A stretch of DNA of 64,000 nucleotides, from positions 1 through 64,000 of the forward strand of contig NZ_VDMN01000005.1 of assembly GCF_006335145.1 (NCBI RefSeq), read 5' to 3'. Origin of the DNA: Aliirhizobium smilacinae. Its GTDB lineage: Bacteria > Pseudomonadota > Alphaproteobacteria > Rhizobiales > Rhizobiaceae. Below, one piece after another: positions 27,242-36,168 of the stretch. Below the pieces are notes generated by a model. That model worked only from the letters and a program-made list of their open reading frames with translations. It was not told where the DNA came from and did no database searches. The position numbers and the translations under genes are program-made. The first letter of the stretch is position 1, and each line of letters begins with the position of its first letter.

Positions 27242-28225
27242 ATGACCAAACTGATGATCTATGGCGCGACTGGCTATACCGGCCGCATGGCCGCGGAACA
27301 TGCGAAGGCGGCCCGCACGCCCCTCGTTCTCGCCGGCCGCAACGAAGCGGCCCTCTCGAAACTTTCTGCAGAACTCGGCGTCGAATGCCGCGTCTTCGGT
27401 CTCGACGATGCTGCCGCAATCGATGCCGGTTTGGCCGGCATCTCGGTCCTCTTGAACTGCGCCGGTCCATTCATGCGCACCGCCAACGCCCTGATCACGG
27501 CGTCGATCCGCAGCGGTGTCCACTATCTCGACACGGCTGCCGAACTCGACAGCTACCGTCTGGCCGGCGCGCTCGACGACGAGGCGAAGGCTGTAGGCGT
27601 GATGCTCATGCCGGGCGGCGGCGGAAGCGTCGCCATGCTTGGCAGCCTCGCCGGGCATGCGCTCTCGCGGGTGAACGACGCTCGCAGGATCAGGATCGCT
27701 CTCCATGTCGCTGGCGGACTTTCACGGGGATCGGCGATCAGCGCCATGGAGAATCTCACCACCGAGACCCTGGCTCGGGTGGACGGCGAGCTTGTCGCCA
27801 TTGCCGCCGACGGCATCCACAAGTTCGATTTCGGCAAGGGTCCGGTCGACAGCTTCCCCGTGACGCTGCCCGATCTCATCACCATCTGGCGGGCGACAGG
27901 CGTTCCCAACGTCGAAACCTTCGTGCATGTCACCGGCGATGGCTTCCCGCAGGGTGACCTTTCGGCGCTCTCGGACGGCCCGAGTGAAGAGGAGAGGCTG
28001 GCGAACCGCTACCAAGCGGCAGTCGAAGTCACCGGCGCAGATGGAACAGTCACCCGTTCCATTCTCGACACGGTCAACGGTTACACCTTCACGTCAATGG
28101 CGGCAGCCGAGGCCGGCCGGCGTGTCCTAGGCGGCGAAGTCCGTCCCGGCTTCCAGACGCCTGCAGCCCTGTTTGGAAGCGGCTTCGCGCAGACCATCGC
28201 CGATACCTCGATCAACGATGTCTAA
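27242..28225 (+). CDS. Saccharopine-dehydrogenase-like NAD(P)-binding reductase
   Basis: The 327-residue protein opens with MTKLMIYGATGYTGRMAAEHA, the nucleotide-binding GATGYTG typical of the saccharopine-dehydrogenase-like group that also includes trans-acting enoyl reductases. VLLNCAGPFMRTA and GVHYLDTAAELDSY follow as in the family. It probably works on an unsaturated or keto intermediate with NAD(P)H. It starts one base after the VOC stop, so translational coupling is likely. True saccharopine dehydrogenase activity is unlikely because the lysine-pathway context is missing. Confidence 0.75.
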   Translation: MTKLMIYGATGYTGRMAAEHAKAARTPLVLAGRNEAALSKLSAELGVECRVFGLDDAAAIDAGLAGISVLLNCAGPFMRTANALITASIRSGVHYLDTAAELDSYRLAGALDDEAKAVGVMLMPGGGGSVAMLGSLAGHALSRVNDARRIRIALHVAGGLSRGSAISAMENLTTETLARVDGELVAIAADGIHKFDFGKGPVDSFPVTLPDLITIWRATGVPNVETFVHVTGDGFPQGDLSALSDGPSEEERLANRYQAAVEVTGADGTVTRSILDTVNGYTFTSMAAAEAGRRVLGGEVRPGFQTPAALFGSGFAQTIADTSINDV

Positions 28226-28238
28226 GGAGCCCGGTACC

Positions 28239-28565
28239 ATGCAGAAGCTCGTCGAATCTTTCATCGCGACCGCCAATGCCTTCGACGTCGAAGGGGCACT
28301 GTCGCTGTTCGCAACCGACGCCGTCATCGACGATGTTTCTGTCGGCGACGTCTTCGTCGGCCAAGATGGTGTCCGCCAATACCTCGAGCGGTTCTTCGTA
28401 GGCTACAGCACCAACAGCAAGCTGTTGTCCATCGACGAACTTGACGGTCACCATTCGGATGTCAGGCTCGATTTCACAGGCGATTTCGGACACGAGATCG
28501 GGATTTTGAAAGTCGCGATCAATCCAGACAGCCTGATCGAGCGCATCGACGCCGACCTCGAATAA
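28239..28565 (+). CDS. SnoaL/NTF2-fold protein
   Basis: The ATG at 28239 follows AAGGAG and lies 13 nt after the previous stop. The 108-residue product has the cone-shaped NTF2-like pattern: VESFIATANAFDVEGALSLFATDAVIDD at the start, FVGQDGVRQYLERFFV, and an FTGDFGHEIGILKV strand. SnoaL-like proteins act as small isomerases, cyclases, hydrolases or only bind ligand; no catalytic assignment is possible. It is part of the AraC-controlled operon. Confidence 0.75.
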   Translation: MQKLVESFIATANAFDVEGALSLFATDAVIDDVSVGDVFVGQDGVRQYLERFFVGYSTNSKLLSIDELDGHHSDVRLDFTGDFGHEIGILKVAINPDSLIERIDADLE

Positions 28566-28669
28566 CAGACACCCCACCGTCCTATCGAACCAGAACCATT
28601 GGCGCCTTGCGCGCCGATGCCGACAAGGCTTGCACTCCGCAGGCCTCCGGCACAACAAGGAGCACGTTC

Positions 28670-29140
28670 ATGACCATATCGCTATCGTTCGCACAGGACG
28701 CCGCCGACCGTCTCGCCGTCGTCGAAGCCCTCTATCGCTTTACAGCCGGGATCGATCTTCGAGACAGCAAGCTTCTGTCCTCTGCGCTTGCGGAAGACGC
28801 AGTTTCCGACTTCCGACCAGCCGCCACCAAGGCCGGCTTCGAGTATCCGGTCATCCAGGGCCGGGATGTCATCGTCTCGGCGTTAACGACCTCGCTCGCC
28901 ACACTGGACACGACGCATTCGGTCAGCAATCCGCGAGTGACAATCGATGGCGACACCGCACACATGGATGTTCTCGTGGAGGCCCAGCATGTTCCCCGAA
29001 GCGATCCGTCACGTCATTATCTGATGAAGAACCGCTACAACGTCGAACTGACGAGAGATGGCGACATCTGGGTCATTACCCGCAACACGGTCGATAACAT
29101 CTGGCGGTCGGGCGATCCCGCCGTTCTCTCGGTGGTCTAG
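28670..29140 (+). CDS. SnoaL-like (nuclear transport factor 2 fold) protein
   Basis: The ATG at 28670 follows AAGGAG. The 156-residue product fits the SnoaL_4/ring-hydroxylating-dioxygenase beta-like group: ADRLAVVEALYRFTAGIDLRD, LLSSALAEDAVSDF, VTIDGDTAHMDVLVEAQHV, and YLMKNRYNVELTRDGDIWVIT. It is the second NTF2-fold gene in a row and probably closes the operon that begins with the SDR at 26086. The 104-nt gap before it has no clear promoter. Confidence 0.75.
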   Translation: MTISLSFAQDAADRLAVVEALYRFTAGIDLRDSKLLSSALAEDAVSDFRPAATKAGFEYPVIQGRDVIVSALTTSLATLDTTHSVSNPRVTIDGDTAHMDVLVEAQHVPRSDPSRHYLMKNRYNVELTRDGDIWVITRNTVDNIWRSGDPAVLSVV

Positions 29141-29278
29141 GGCTGTAACGTGAATGGCGGTGAACCATAGGGCTCGCCGCCAATTTGAAGCTTGGTTCGG
29201 CACTCCAGATTATGAAATATCGTGGGACCATCGCTCTCGGCCTCGACAGCAGGCCCTGAAAAATTTATCCACGCAAGG

Positions 29279-29929
29279 ATGAGCACCACAGAAGATACGA
29301 TTGCACACCGCATCAGCCGCGTCCTGGCAGACCGGATAGTCACAGGCGTGCTCCGGGCCGACACGCGGCTGCGGCAAGAGCATATCGCAGAAGAATTCGG
29401 TGCGAGCCATGTCCCGGTTCGCGAGGCGCTGCGAAGGCTCGAAGCTCAAGGCCTCGCCGTCAGCGTAGCACGTCGCGGTGTGAGGGTTGCGTCTTTCAAC
29501 TCGGCGGCAGTCGAAGAGGCGACCAGAATGCGATCTGTCCTTGAAGGCCTGGCGCTTCGGCAAGCTGCCCCGCATCTCACTCCGCACATGCTCGATCAGG
29601 CTGAGGTCGTTGCTAGAAACTGTGATCAAGCGGTCGATATTGTTCAGCAAGAGTCTGCAAATCGACAATTTCACAGCATGCTGCTCACACCCTGCGAGAT
29701 GCCCAGATTGCTCGCGGAAATCGACGATCTCCATATGGTCGGCTCCCGATTTCTGTTTCTTGAAGGCAATAAAGGGTGGGCTGTGCCGCGGTTCGATGCA
29801 GATCATCACGCGGTCCTGCAGCATCTTCGCTCTGGCGATCTCGATGAAGCAGTCCGTATACTCGAGCGCCATGTGCTGCGGTTGATTGAGAAGCGCCACC
29901 GCTCTGGCGCCGCCCTGCAGATCGCATAG
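29279..29929 (+). CDS. bioR: GntR-family regulator, candidate BioR
   Basis: The 216-residue protein has an N-terminal winged helix (IAHRISRVLADRIVTGVLRADTRLRQ, then IAEEFGASHVPVREALRRLEAQGLAV) and a FadR-type helical C-domain (NRQFHSMLLTPCEMPRLL, DADHHAVLQHLRSGDLDEAV). In alphaproteobacteria the biotin repressor BioR is a GntR protein encoded next to bioBFDAZ and binds TTATMKATAA boxes. Here the gene is immediately upstream of bioB and two matching half-sites lie between them, which supports the name. The ATG at 29279 is chosen; a GTG at 29222 would add a poor leader. Confidence 0.75.
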   Translation: MSTTEDTIAHRISRVLADRIVTGVLRADTRLRQEHIAEEFGASHVPVREALRRLEAQGLAVSVARRGVRVASFNSAAVEEATRMRSVLEGLALRQAAPHLTPHMLDQAEVVARNCDQAVDIVQQESANRQFHSMLLTPCEMPRLLAEIDDLHMVGSRFLFLEGNKGWAVPRFDADHHAVLQHLRSGDLDEAVRILERHVLRLIEKRHRSGAALQIA

Positions 29930-29997
29930 CAGCCCTACAGAAGGTCCATTTTACACTCCCTCCATGTGGGTACGCCCACAGACTTGCGCCTTACAAA

Positions 29998-30029
29998 ATA
30001 ATAGATAATTTAAATCAGATATCTATTAT
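29998..30029. promoter_or_regulatory. BioR operator upstream of bioB
   Basis: Two perfect 10-bp inverted arms, ATAATAGATA (29998-30007) and TATCTATTAT (30020-30029), flank a 12-nt spacer. Each contains a nine-of-ten match to the BioR box TTATMKATAA on one strand. The right arm ends 8 nt before the assigned bioB start, so bound repressor would block the bio promoter. The identity as BioR sites is inferred from the known consensus and from gene context. Confidence 0.7.
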
Positions 30030-30037
30030 GATTCGAA

Positions 30038-31054
30038 GTGGATGGTGCATTGGAAATTGTTTCGGCCGAAAATCAGAGCGAAAACCGACCTAATCGACAA
30101 TCATTGCCCAAAAGGACATTTGCGGACGCCAAAATTATCTACAAAATGACATTTTCTGATCTTCTGCTCCGTGCACATCAGGACCATCGTCAAAATTTCG
30201 ATCCCAATGCCATCCAGATGAGCCGGCTCCTCTCGATCAAGACCGGAGGCTGTGCGGAGGATTGCGGTTACTGCAGCCAATCCGCCCACGCTCCGACAGG
30301 TCTGAAGGCGTCGAAGCTGATGGAGGTCAAACGGGTGCTCTCGGAAGCGCGCAAGGCGAAGGAGAGCGGGGCCTCACGATATTGCATGGGCGCTGCCTGG
30401 CGCAGTCCGAAGGACCGCGACATGGATGCCTTGGTCGCAATGGTCGAGGGCGTCAGGGCGTTCGGCATGGAGACATGCATGACGCTTGGCATGCTGACAC
30501 CGGAGCAATCCGCCAAGCTCGCTAATGCGGGCCTCGATTATTATAACCACAATATCGATACGTCCGAGCGCCACTATCCGGAGATCATCACCACCCGCAC
30601 CTTCGAAGACCGGCTGGAGACGCTGGCCAATGTAAGGGAAGCCGGCATCAAAGTCTGCGCTGGCGGCATCCTTGGCATGGGTGAAACCATCGATGACCGC
30701 ATCTCCATGCTGGTGGCACTGGCCAACCTGCCGTCTCCGCCGGAAAGCGTTCCGATCAACATGCTGATCCCCATCCCCGGCACGAGACTGCAAGACGCAG
30801 CGCCTATCGACCCGTTCGATTTCGTCCGCATCGTTGCCTTGGCCCGTATTCTCATGCCGAAATCCTATGTTCGGCTTTCCGCTGGACGTGCCGACATGAG
30901 CGACGAGATGCAGGCGCTCTGCTTCTTCGCGGGCGCCAACTCCATATTTGTCGGCGAGACGTTGCTGACGGCCGACAACCCTGGCGAGGATCACGACAGT
31001 GCTCTCTTCCGCCGACTCGGCCTGAAGCCCCTGGAGTTGGAGCAGCAGAGGTGA
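30038..31054 (+). CDS. bioB: Biotin synthase
   Basis: BioB is a radical-SAM enzyme that inserts sulfur into dethiobiotin, the last step of biotin synthesis. The 338-residue product has the CxxxCxxC cluster motif (GGCAEDCGYCSQSAH near residue 71), the YNHNIDTSE segment, and the second cluster arginine/cysteine region ending FFAGANSIFVGETLLT. The GTG at 30038 keeps a leader seen in rhizobial relatives, but ATG at 30146 is an alternative and the operator is uncomfortably close to 30038. It overlaps bioF by 4 nt. Confidence 0.92.
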   Translation: MDGALEIVSAENQSENRPNRQSLPKRTFADAKIIYKMTFSDLLLRAHQDHRQNFDPNAIQMSRLLSIKTGGCAEDCGYCSQSAHAPTGLKASKLMEVKRVLSEARKAKESGASRYCMGAAWRSPKDRDMDALVAMVEGVRAFGMETCMTLGMLTPEQSAKLANAGLDYYNHNIDTSERHYPEIITTRTFEDRLETLANVREAGIKVCAGGILGMGETIDDRISMLVALANLPSPPESVPINMLIPIPGTRLQDAAPIDPFDFVRIVALARILMPKSYVRLSAGRADMSDEMQALCFFAGANSIFVGETLLTADNPGEDHDSALFRRLGLKPLELEQQR

Positions 31055-32196
31055 GCGCGCCGTTGTTTGGCCGCTACGAAGCCACGCTCGACGGCCTGGG
31101 TCGAAATTCACGGCTGCGGGAATTGTCTGGACATCAGGGCATCGACTTCACTTCGAACGATTATCTGGGATTGTCGCGTTCACCGCGCCTCGCCGCGGCG
31201 ATATCTGCTGCGATCGAGCATGGCATCCCTGCAGGCTCTGGCGGATCGCGCTTGTTGCATGGCAATCACTGGGTCCATCAACTACTCGAAGCCGAGGCCG
31301 CAGCCTTCTTCGGGTCAGAAAGGGCTCTGTATTTCGGCAGCGGCTTTTCTGCAAATGTCGCGTTGTTCTCTTGCCTGCCGCGGCGCGGCGATCTCATCGT
31401 TTACGATGAGCTGATCCATGCAAGCGTCCATGATGGCATTTCTGCCGGCAAGGCCGATGCAGTTGCTGCCCGTCACAACGACGTTGAAGCTTTCGATGGG
31501 GCGATCCGTGACTGGCGGAGAGCTGGTGGCAAGGGCCGTCCATGGGTCGCTGTCGAAAGCCTCTACTCCATGGATGGCGACCGTGCTCCGCTCGTAGAAC
31601 TGTTGAAGATCGCCGAACGGCATGGCGGGTTTCTTGTCGTGGATGAGGCACATGCAACGGGCGTTTTCGGCCCTGGCGGCCGCGGGCTTTCATCTGGCCT
31701 CACGCGTTCGGATAGCCTGATCACGCTGCATACCTGCGGCAAGGCGCTGGGTGTTTCCGGCGCGCTCGTCGGCCTGCCTGCCGTTCTGGCGGATTACATG
31801 GTCAACCGCGCCCGCAACTTTATCTATTCGACCGCGCCTTCGCCGCTCGTCGCAGCCGGTGTACGCGAGGCGTTGCGGATAGTGGCGGATGAGCCCGAGC
31901 GACGGCAACGTCTCGACACTCTGCGAGATTTCACCGCCGAGTTGTTGGGCTCGAAGCTCGAGATCAGTCCCAGCGGATCGCAGATCCAGCCAGTCATGAT
32001 CGGCGACAACGCCCGGGCGTTGCGGGTTGCGGCGCGCTTGCAAGACGAAGGTTTCGATATCAGGGCGATCAGGCCGCCAACCGTGCCCGATCGCACCGCG
32101 CGCCTTCGTCTCTCCATCACCCTGAATGTCGATGAAGGTCAGATCGCTGCGATGATCGAGCGGTTGGGTGCTGCGATCGAGGAGGACAGATCATGA
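31051..32196 (+). CDS. bioF: 8-amino-7-oxononanoate synthase
   Basis: BioF condenses pimeloyl-thioester with alanine using PLP. The 381-residue protein shows the alpha-oxoamine synthase pattern: DFTSNDYLGLSRSP, GSGGSRLLHGNHWVHQLLE, VVDEAHATGVFGPGGRG and the PLP lysine in LHTCGKALGVSGA. A GTG start overlaps the bioB stop (GTGA). The N-terminal region is a little shorter than in E. coli BioF but complete. Confidence 0.93.
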   Translation: MSAPLFGRYEATLDGLGRNSRLRELSGHQGIDFTSNDYLGLSRSPRLAAAISAAIEHGIPAGSGGSRLLHGNHWVHQLLEAEAAAFFGSERALYFGSGFSANVALFSCLPRRGDLIVYDELIHASVHDGISAGKADAVAARHNDVEAFDGAIRDWRRAGGKGRPWVAVESLYSMDGDRAPLVELLKIAERHGGFLVVDEAHATGVFGPGGRGLSSGLTRSDSLITLHTCGKALGVSGALVGLPAVLADYMVNRARNFIYSTAPSPLVAAGVREALRIVADEPERRQRLDTLRDFTAELLGSKLEISPSGSQIQPVMIGDNARALRVAARLQDEGFDIRAIRPPTVPDRTARLRLSITLNVDEGQIAAMIERLGAAIEEDRS

Positions 32197-32831
32197 ATCC
32201 GCGTTATGTCGTAACAGGGACGGATACCGGTATCGGAAAGACGATTTTTTCCGCGGCGCTGGCCGCTGCTCTCGGCGCCGTCTACTGGAAACCCGTGCAG
32301 TCGGGCCTCGACGATGAGACCGACAGCCAGGCCGTGCTGCGGCTCGTTGGCCTTGGCCGTGAACGGATTCTGCCGGAGGCCTATCGTCTGAAAACACCTG
32401 CCTCGCCACATCTCTCTGCCCGTCTCGATGGCGTTGCAATCGATCCCGCCCGACTTGTTCCAACGGAAACGGACGCACCCTTGGTCATTGAGGGGGCCGG
32501 GGGCCTTTTGGTGCCGCTTGCGGATGACCTGCTCTTTGCCGACATTTTCGCGCAATGGCAGATTCCTACCATTCTTTGCGCCCGCACGTCTCTCGGTACG
32601 ATCAACCATACGCTGCTCTCCGTCGAGGCGATAAAGCATCGCGGCATCCCGCTTTTCGGGATCGCCTTCATCGGCGAGGAAAACCGGGAGACGCAGCGCA
32701 TCATCGGCCATGTGAGCGGCGCCCGCATCCTCGGCCGCCTGCCGTGGATCGCTGAGATGAACTGCGACGGACTGCGCCGCGCATTTGCCGAGAATTTCGA
32801 CCTGTCGACTTTCGCTGGGGGCTCCCGATGA
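32193..32831 (+). CDS. bioD: Dethiobiotin synthetase
   Basis: BioD closes the ureido ring of dethiobiotin from 7,8-diaminopelargonic acid, CO2 and ATP. The 212-residue protein has the P-loop GTDTGIGKT at residue 9, the substrate-binding VYWKPVQSG, and VIEGAGGLLVPL, all family hallmarks. ATGA overlaps join it to bioF and bioA on both sides. Confidence 0.93.
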   Translation: MNPRYVVTGTDTGIGKTIFSAALAAALGAVYWKPVQSGLDDETDSQAVLRLVGLGRERILPEAYRLKTPASPHLSARLDGVAIDPARLVPTETDAPLVIEGAGGLLVPLADDLLFADIFAQWQIPTILCARTSLGTINHTLLSVEAIKHRGIPLFGIAFIGEENRETQRIIGHVSGARILGRLPWIAEMNCDGLRRAFAENFDLSTFAGGSR

Positions 32832-34096
32832 ACCGATCAACCGTCTGGCATCCTTTCACCCAGCATGCGCTCGAGCCACCGATGACCCGCATCGCGTCGA
32901 CAGATGGGGCCTATCTCATCGATGAAAATGGCAATCGCCTCCTCGACGCCATCTCTTCCTGGTGGGTCATCACGCATGGCCATCGGCACCCGAAGATCAT
33001 GGCGGCGATCCGTGCCGCGACTGAAGCCTATGACCAGATCATCTTCGCCGAATTTTCGCACGAGCCCGCCGAGCGGCTGGCGCAAGGGCTGATCGAAATC
33101 GCTCAACCGGGATTGAAGCATGTCTTCTACTCCGACAGTGGATCGACCGCCGTCGAGGTGGCGATCAAGATGGCACTGGGCTATTTCCACAACCGCGGAG
33201 AACCGCGCGATCGTATCGTCGTGATGGAGGGGAGTTACCATGGCGACACTATCGGCACGATGTCGGCAGGGGAGCGGGGCGTGTTCAACGTCGCTTACGA
33301 ACCGCTGCTCTTCGCCGTTGACCGTCTTACGTTCCCGGAGGCCGGGCGCGAGCAGGACATGCTCGATCGATTCGAGACCATCTGCCGGACGAGCGGCGTC
33401 GCAGCCCTCCTGATCGAGCCTCTGGTTCTGGGTGCCGGCGGGATGAAGATCTATGAGGCCAGTCTGCTGGCCTCGTTGAAGGATATTGCCGTGCGTTTCG
33501 GCTGCCTGTTGATCGCCGACGAAGTCATGACAGGCTGGGGTCGAACCGGGACGATGTTCGCGTGCGAGCAGGCCGGGATTGCGCCAGACATCCTGTGCAC
33601 TTCCAAGGGACTGACCGGCGGCGCCATACCGCTCGCGGCAACGCTTGCAACGGCCGAGATCTTCGATGCTCATCTCTCGACCGACAGACGGAAAACCTTC
33701 TTCCATTCGAGCTCGTACACCGCCAATCCAATTGCCTGCGCAGCGGCGGTCGCCAATCTGGAAATCTGGCAGGAGGAGCCGGTTTTGTCTCGCATAGAGA
33801 CGATAGAAGCGGCCCATCGGTGCAACCTTGCTCGCTTCGCCGGCGATCCCCGGTTCGCCAATCTTCGTCAAGCCGGCACGATCGCGGCGCTGGACCTGGT
33901 GGTGCCGACAGGCGGCTATCTTGCGGAAGTCGGGCAGCAGATGCGGGCGCTATTTCGGGAGCGTGGCCTCCTTATCCGTCCGCTTGGCAATGTCCTCTAC
34001 CTGATGCCTCCCTACTGCCTGACGGCGCAGGAGGTTGACCGGGCCTATGATGCCATAGACGAGGTGGCGTCCATTGTGCTGGAGCGCGCGAGATGA
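32828..34096 (+). CDS. bioA: Adenosylmethionine-8-amino-7-oxononanoate aminotransferase
   Basis: BioA transfers the amino group of S-adenosylmethionine to 8-amino-7-oxononanoate. The 422-residue protein begins VWHPFTQHALEPP, the BioA-specific N-terminus, and has SSWWVITHGHRHPKI, YSDSGSTAVEVAIKMA, LIADEVMTGWGRTG and the PLP lysine in CTSKGLTGGAIPL. The class III aminotransferase fold is complete. It sits between bioD and bioZ with ATGA overlaps. Confidence 0.94.
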   Translation: MNRSTVWHPFTQHALEPPMTRIASTDGAYLIDENGNRLLDAISSWWVITHGHRHPKIMAAIRAATEAYDQIIFAEFSHEPAERLAQGLIEIAQPGLKHVFYSDSGSTAVEVAIKMALGYFHNRGEPRDRIVVMEGSYHGDTIGTMSAGERGVFNVAYEPLLFAVDRLTFPEAGREQDMLDRFETICRTSGVAALLIEPLVLGAGGMKIYEASLLASLKDIAVRFGCLLIADEVMTGWGRTGTMFACEQAGIAPDILCTSKGLTGGAIPLAATLATAEIFDAHLSTDRRKTFFHSSSYTANPIACAAAVANLEIWQEEPVLSRIETIEAAHRCNLARFAGDPRFANLRQAGTIAALDLVVPTGGYLAEVGQQMRALFRERGLLIRPLGNVLYLMPPYCLTAQEVDRAYDAIDEVASIVLERAR

Positions 34097-35082
34097 AGTC
34101 AGTGGGCTCGTCGCGCATGGCCGGATTTGGCCATGCCATTCCGGGTCGGCGCGTCGACAATCCGGAAATCGAGGCGAGGCTGGGACTTGAGACTGGGTGG
34201 ATCGAGCGCCGAACCGGCATCCGTACGCGTTATTGGGCCGATGACGAGGATACGCTGAGCGGCCTTGCCGCCAACGCCGGCCAGATGGCGCTTGACGACG
34301 CTAAGATTTGCCGCAGCGAGATCGGCCTGACCCTGCTTGCCACGTCCACGCCGGATCATCTTCTGCCGCCATCGGCGCCGCTGCTGGCATACAAGCTTGG
34401 TCTTGCGAATTCGGGTGCGGTCGATCTTGCTGGCGCCTGTTCCGGCTTCATTTATGCGCTCACTCTTGCCGACAGTTTTGTTCGGACGCATGGACGCGCT
34501 GTGCTGGTCGTCGCCGCCAACATTCTCAGTCGGCGGATCAACCCTGCCGAGAAGACGAGTGCCGTTCTGTTTGCCGACGCCGCCGGCGCCATTGTGCTCG
34601 TGCCGGAGAAAGACCACGCCCGCGGTCTTCTCGCCTCGCAACTCGCCTCGGATGGCAGCGGTTATGATCTGATCCGGATACGGGCGGGCGGCAGCAATCG
34701 ACCATTCTCGCCGGAGTTTGGCGCACAAGAATTCCTGATGACGATGCGAGACGGGCGCGAGGTCTTTTCGCGAGCGGTGACCATGATGACGAATGTCTCC
34801 CAGCAAGCAATAGTACAGGCGCAGGTCGCGACGGAAGACATCGACCGCTTCATCCCCCATCAGGCCAATTCCCGTATCCTGGACATCGTCGCAGGAAATC
34901 TGGGGCTGCCGCAAGAAAAGACCGTTCGCACGATTCAATCCTACGGGAATTCTTCTGCCGCCACCATTGCACTGTCTTTGTCGGTCACGAACCAGGACGT
35001 CAAGTTCAGGCAAGGGGAACATCTGTTGATGGCTGCCGTCGGCGCCGGACTTGTCGGTGGGGCATTGGTTTTCCGAATGTAG
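34093..35082 (+). CDS. bioZ: BioZ, KAS III-like enzyme of biotin precursor synthesis
   Basis: The 329-residue protein is a FabH-like ketosynthase with C116 (AGACSGF), H256 (PHQANSR) and N286 (YGNSSAA) as the catalytic triad. In rhizobia and Agrobacterium BioZ starts the pimelate moiety by condensing glutaryl-CoA with malonyl-ACP, replacing the BioC-BioH route; that role is from published work on the family and from its place at the end of the bio operon. It overlaps bioA by ATGA. A weak hairpin follows 150 nt later. Confidence 0.9.
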   Translation: MKSVGSSRMAGFGHAIPGRRVDNPEIEARLGLETGWIERRTGIRTRYWADDEDTLSGLAANAGQMALDDAKICRSEIGLTLLATSTPDHLLPPSAPLLAYKLGLANSGAVDLAGACSGFIYALTLADSFVRTHGRAVLVVAANILSRRINPAEKTSAVLFADAAGAIVLVPEKDHARGLLASQLASDGSGYDLIRIRAGGSNRPFSPEFGAQEFLMTMRDGREVFSRAVTMMTNVSQQAIVQAQVATEDIDRFIPHQANSRILDIVAGNLGLPQEKTVRTIQSYGNSSAATIALSLSVTNQDVKFRQGEHLLMAAVGAGLVGGALVFRM

Positions 35083-35232
35083 ATCGACAGTCTCAAAGGA
35101 GGGAGTGAAGTCTTCCCCGTTTTATCGGTTACCGAAGCGCAGTCCCCGAGTTGGCTGCCATGTTCTCGATTGTTGCGGGCTTGCGGCTTTACGACAAAAA
35201 GCTTTTGGACAAAGCGTCCACACTTCTGAAAG

Positions 35233-35268
35233 CGGCGGCGGGGAAATCGTCCTGCCGCCGTTGTTGTT
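35233..35268 (+). terminator. Possible terminator after the bio operon
   Basis: A 7-bp GC stem (CGGCGGC/GCCGCCG) with a 14-nt loop is followed by TTGTTGTT rather than a pure T run. It lies between bioZ and the convergent SDR gene. A weak intrinsic terminator is possible. Confidence 0.4.
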
Positions 35269-36023
35269 CAGACCTGTGCCTGACCGCCATCGGCGAAGAT
35301 TTCGGCGCCGTTGACGAAGCTTGAATCGTCTGAAGCCAGGAACAGAGCCACCTTGGCGATTTCCTCCGGCTCGCCGACCCGGCCGAGCGGGATCCGCGTG
35401 CCGAGATAGTCGAGCATCCCCTGCTGTTGGGCCGGGTCGTCGCCTGCAAAGTCCAGAAGAAACGGCGTGCGGACAGGGCCGGGGCTGACCACGTTCACGC
35501 GGATGCCGGCCTCTTTCAGATCGAGAACCCAGCTTCGTGCCAGATTGCGAACGGCTGCCTTCGAGGCCGAATAGACGCTGAATGCGGCCGCGCCCTCGAT
35601 GCTGGCGCTCGATCCCGTCAGGATCACAGACGCGCCCCTGGCGAGCAGGGGCAGCGCCTTCTGGACGGTGAAGATCACCGATGTGACATTGCGGCCGAAT
35701 ATGCCTTCGATGTGCTCCTGCGTGATCTGACCGAGCGGCAGCATGCCGCCGCCGCCCGCATTGGCGAACAGGACGTCGATCCGACCCGCTTCCACCCTGA
35801 CCTGCTCCATGACACGGTCGAGATCTGCGTTATTGGTGGAGTCGGCCACGATGCCCGTGACATTGCCGCCGATCTCGTTCAGAGCTGCCTTGAGCACATC
35901 CAGGCGGCGGCCGGTGATGTAGACATGAGCGCCCTCTGCCGCAAAGACCTTTGCGGTTGCCAGTCCAATGCCCGTCGTGCCGCCCGTGATGACGGCGATT
36001 TTTCCATCCAGTCTGTCCGACAT
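35268..36023 (-). CDS. SDR-family oxidoreductase
   Basis: A 251-residue classical SDR with TGGTTGIG at residue 13, LFANAGGGG near 90, LTGSSAS with the catalytic serine, and YSASK. The closing DSSFVNGAEIFADGG is typical. It lies downstream of, and on the same strand as, a LysR gene, with a 145-nt gap in which a promoter could lie. It converges on the bio operon and is not part of it. The substrate is unknown. Confidence 0.85.
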   Translation of the reverse strand: MSDRLDGKIAVITGGTTGIGLATAKVFAAEGAHVYITGRRLDVLKAALNEIGGNVTGIVADSTNNADLDRVMEQVRVEAGRIDVLFANAGGGGMLPLGQITQEHIEGIFGRNVTSVIFTVQKALPLLARGASVILTGSSASIEGAAAFSVYSASKAAVRNLARSWVLDLKEAGIRVNVVSPGPVRTPFLLDFAGDDPAQQQGMLDYLGTRIPLGRVGEPEEIAKVALFLASDDSSFVNGAEIFADGGQAQV

Positions 36024-36168
36024 GGTCGTTCTCCTTGGTTGGGAGCGGTCGATCCGAACAGTTCAGGCCGACATCCTGACGCTGATGTAGGCCCATGCGT
36101 GGGGCGGCAGAAGCTCGCGGCCATGGAGGCAAGATCCACTGGTATGGACGATCAAACCGGCAGAAGCG

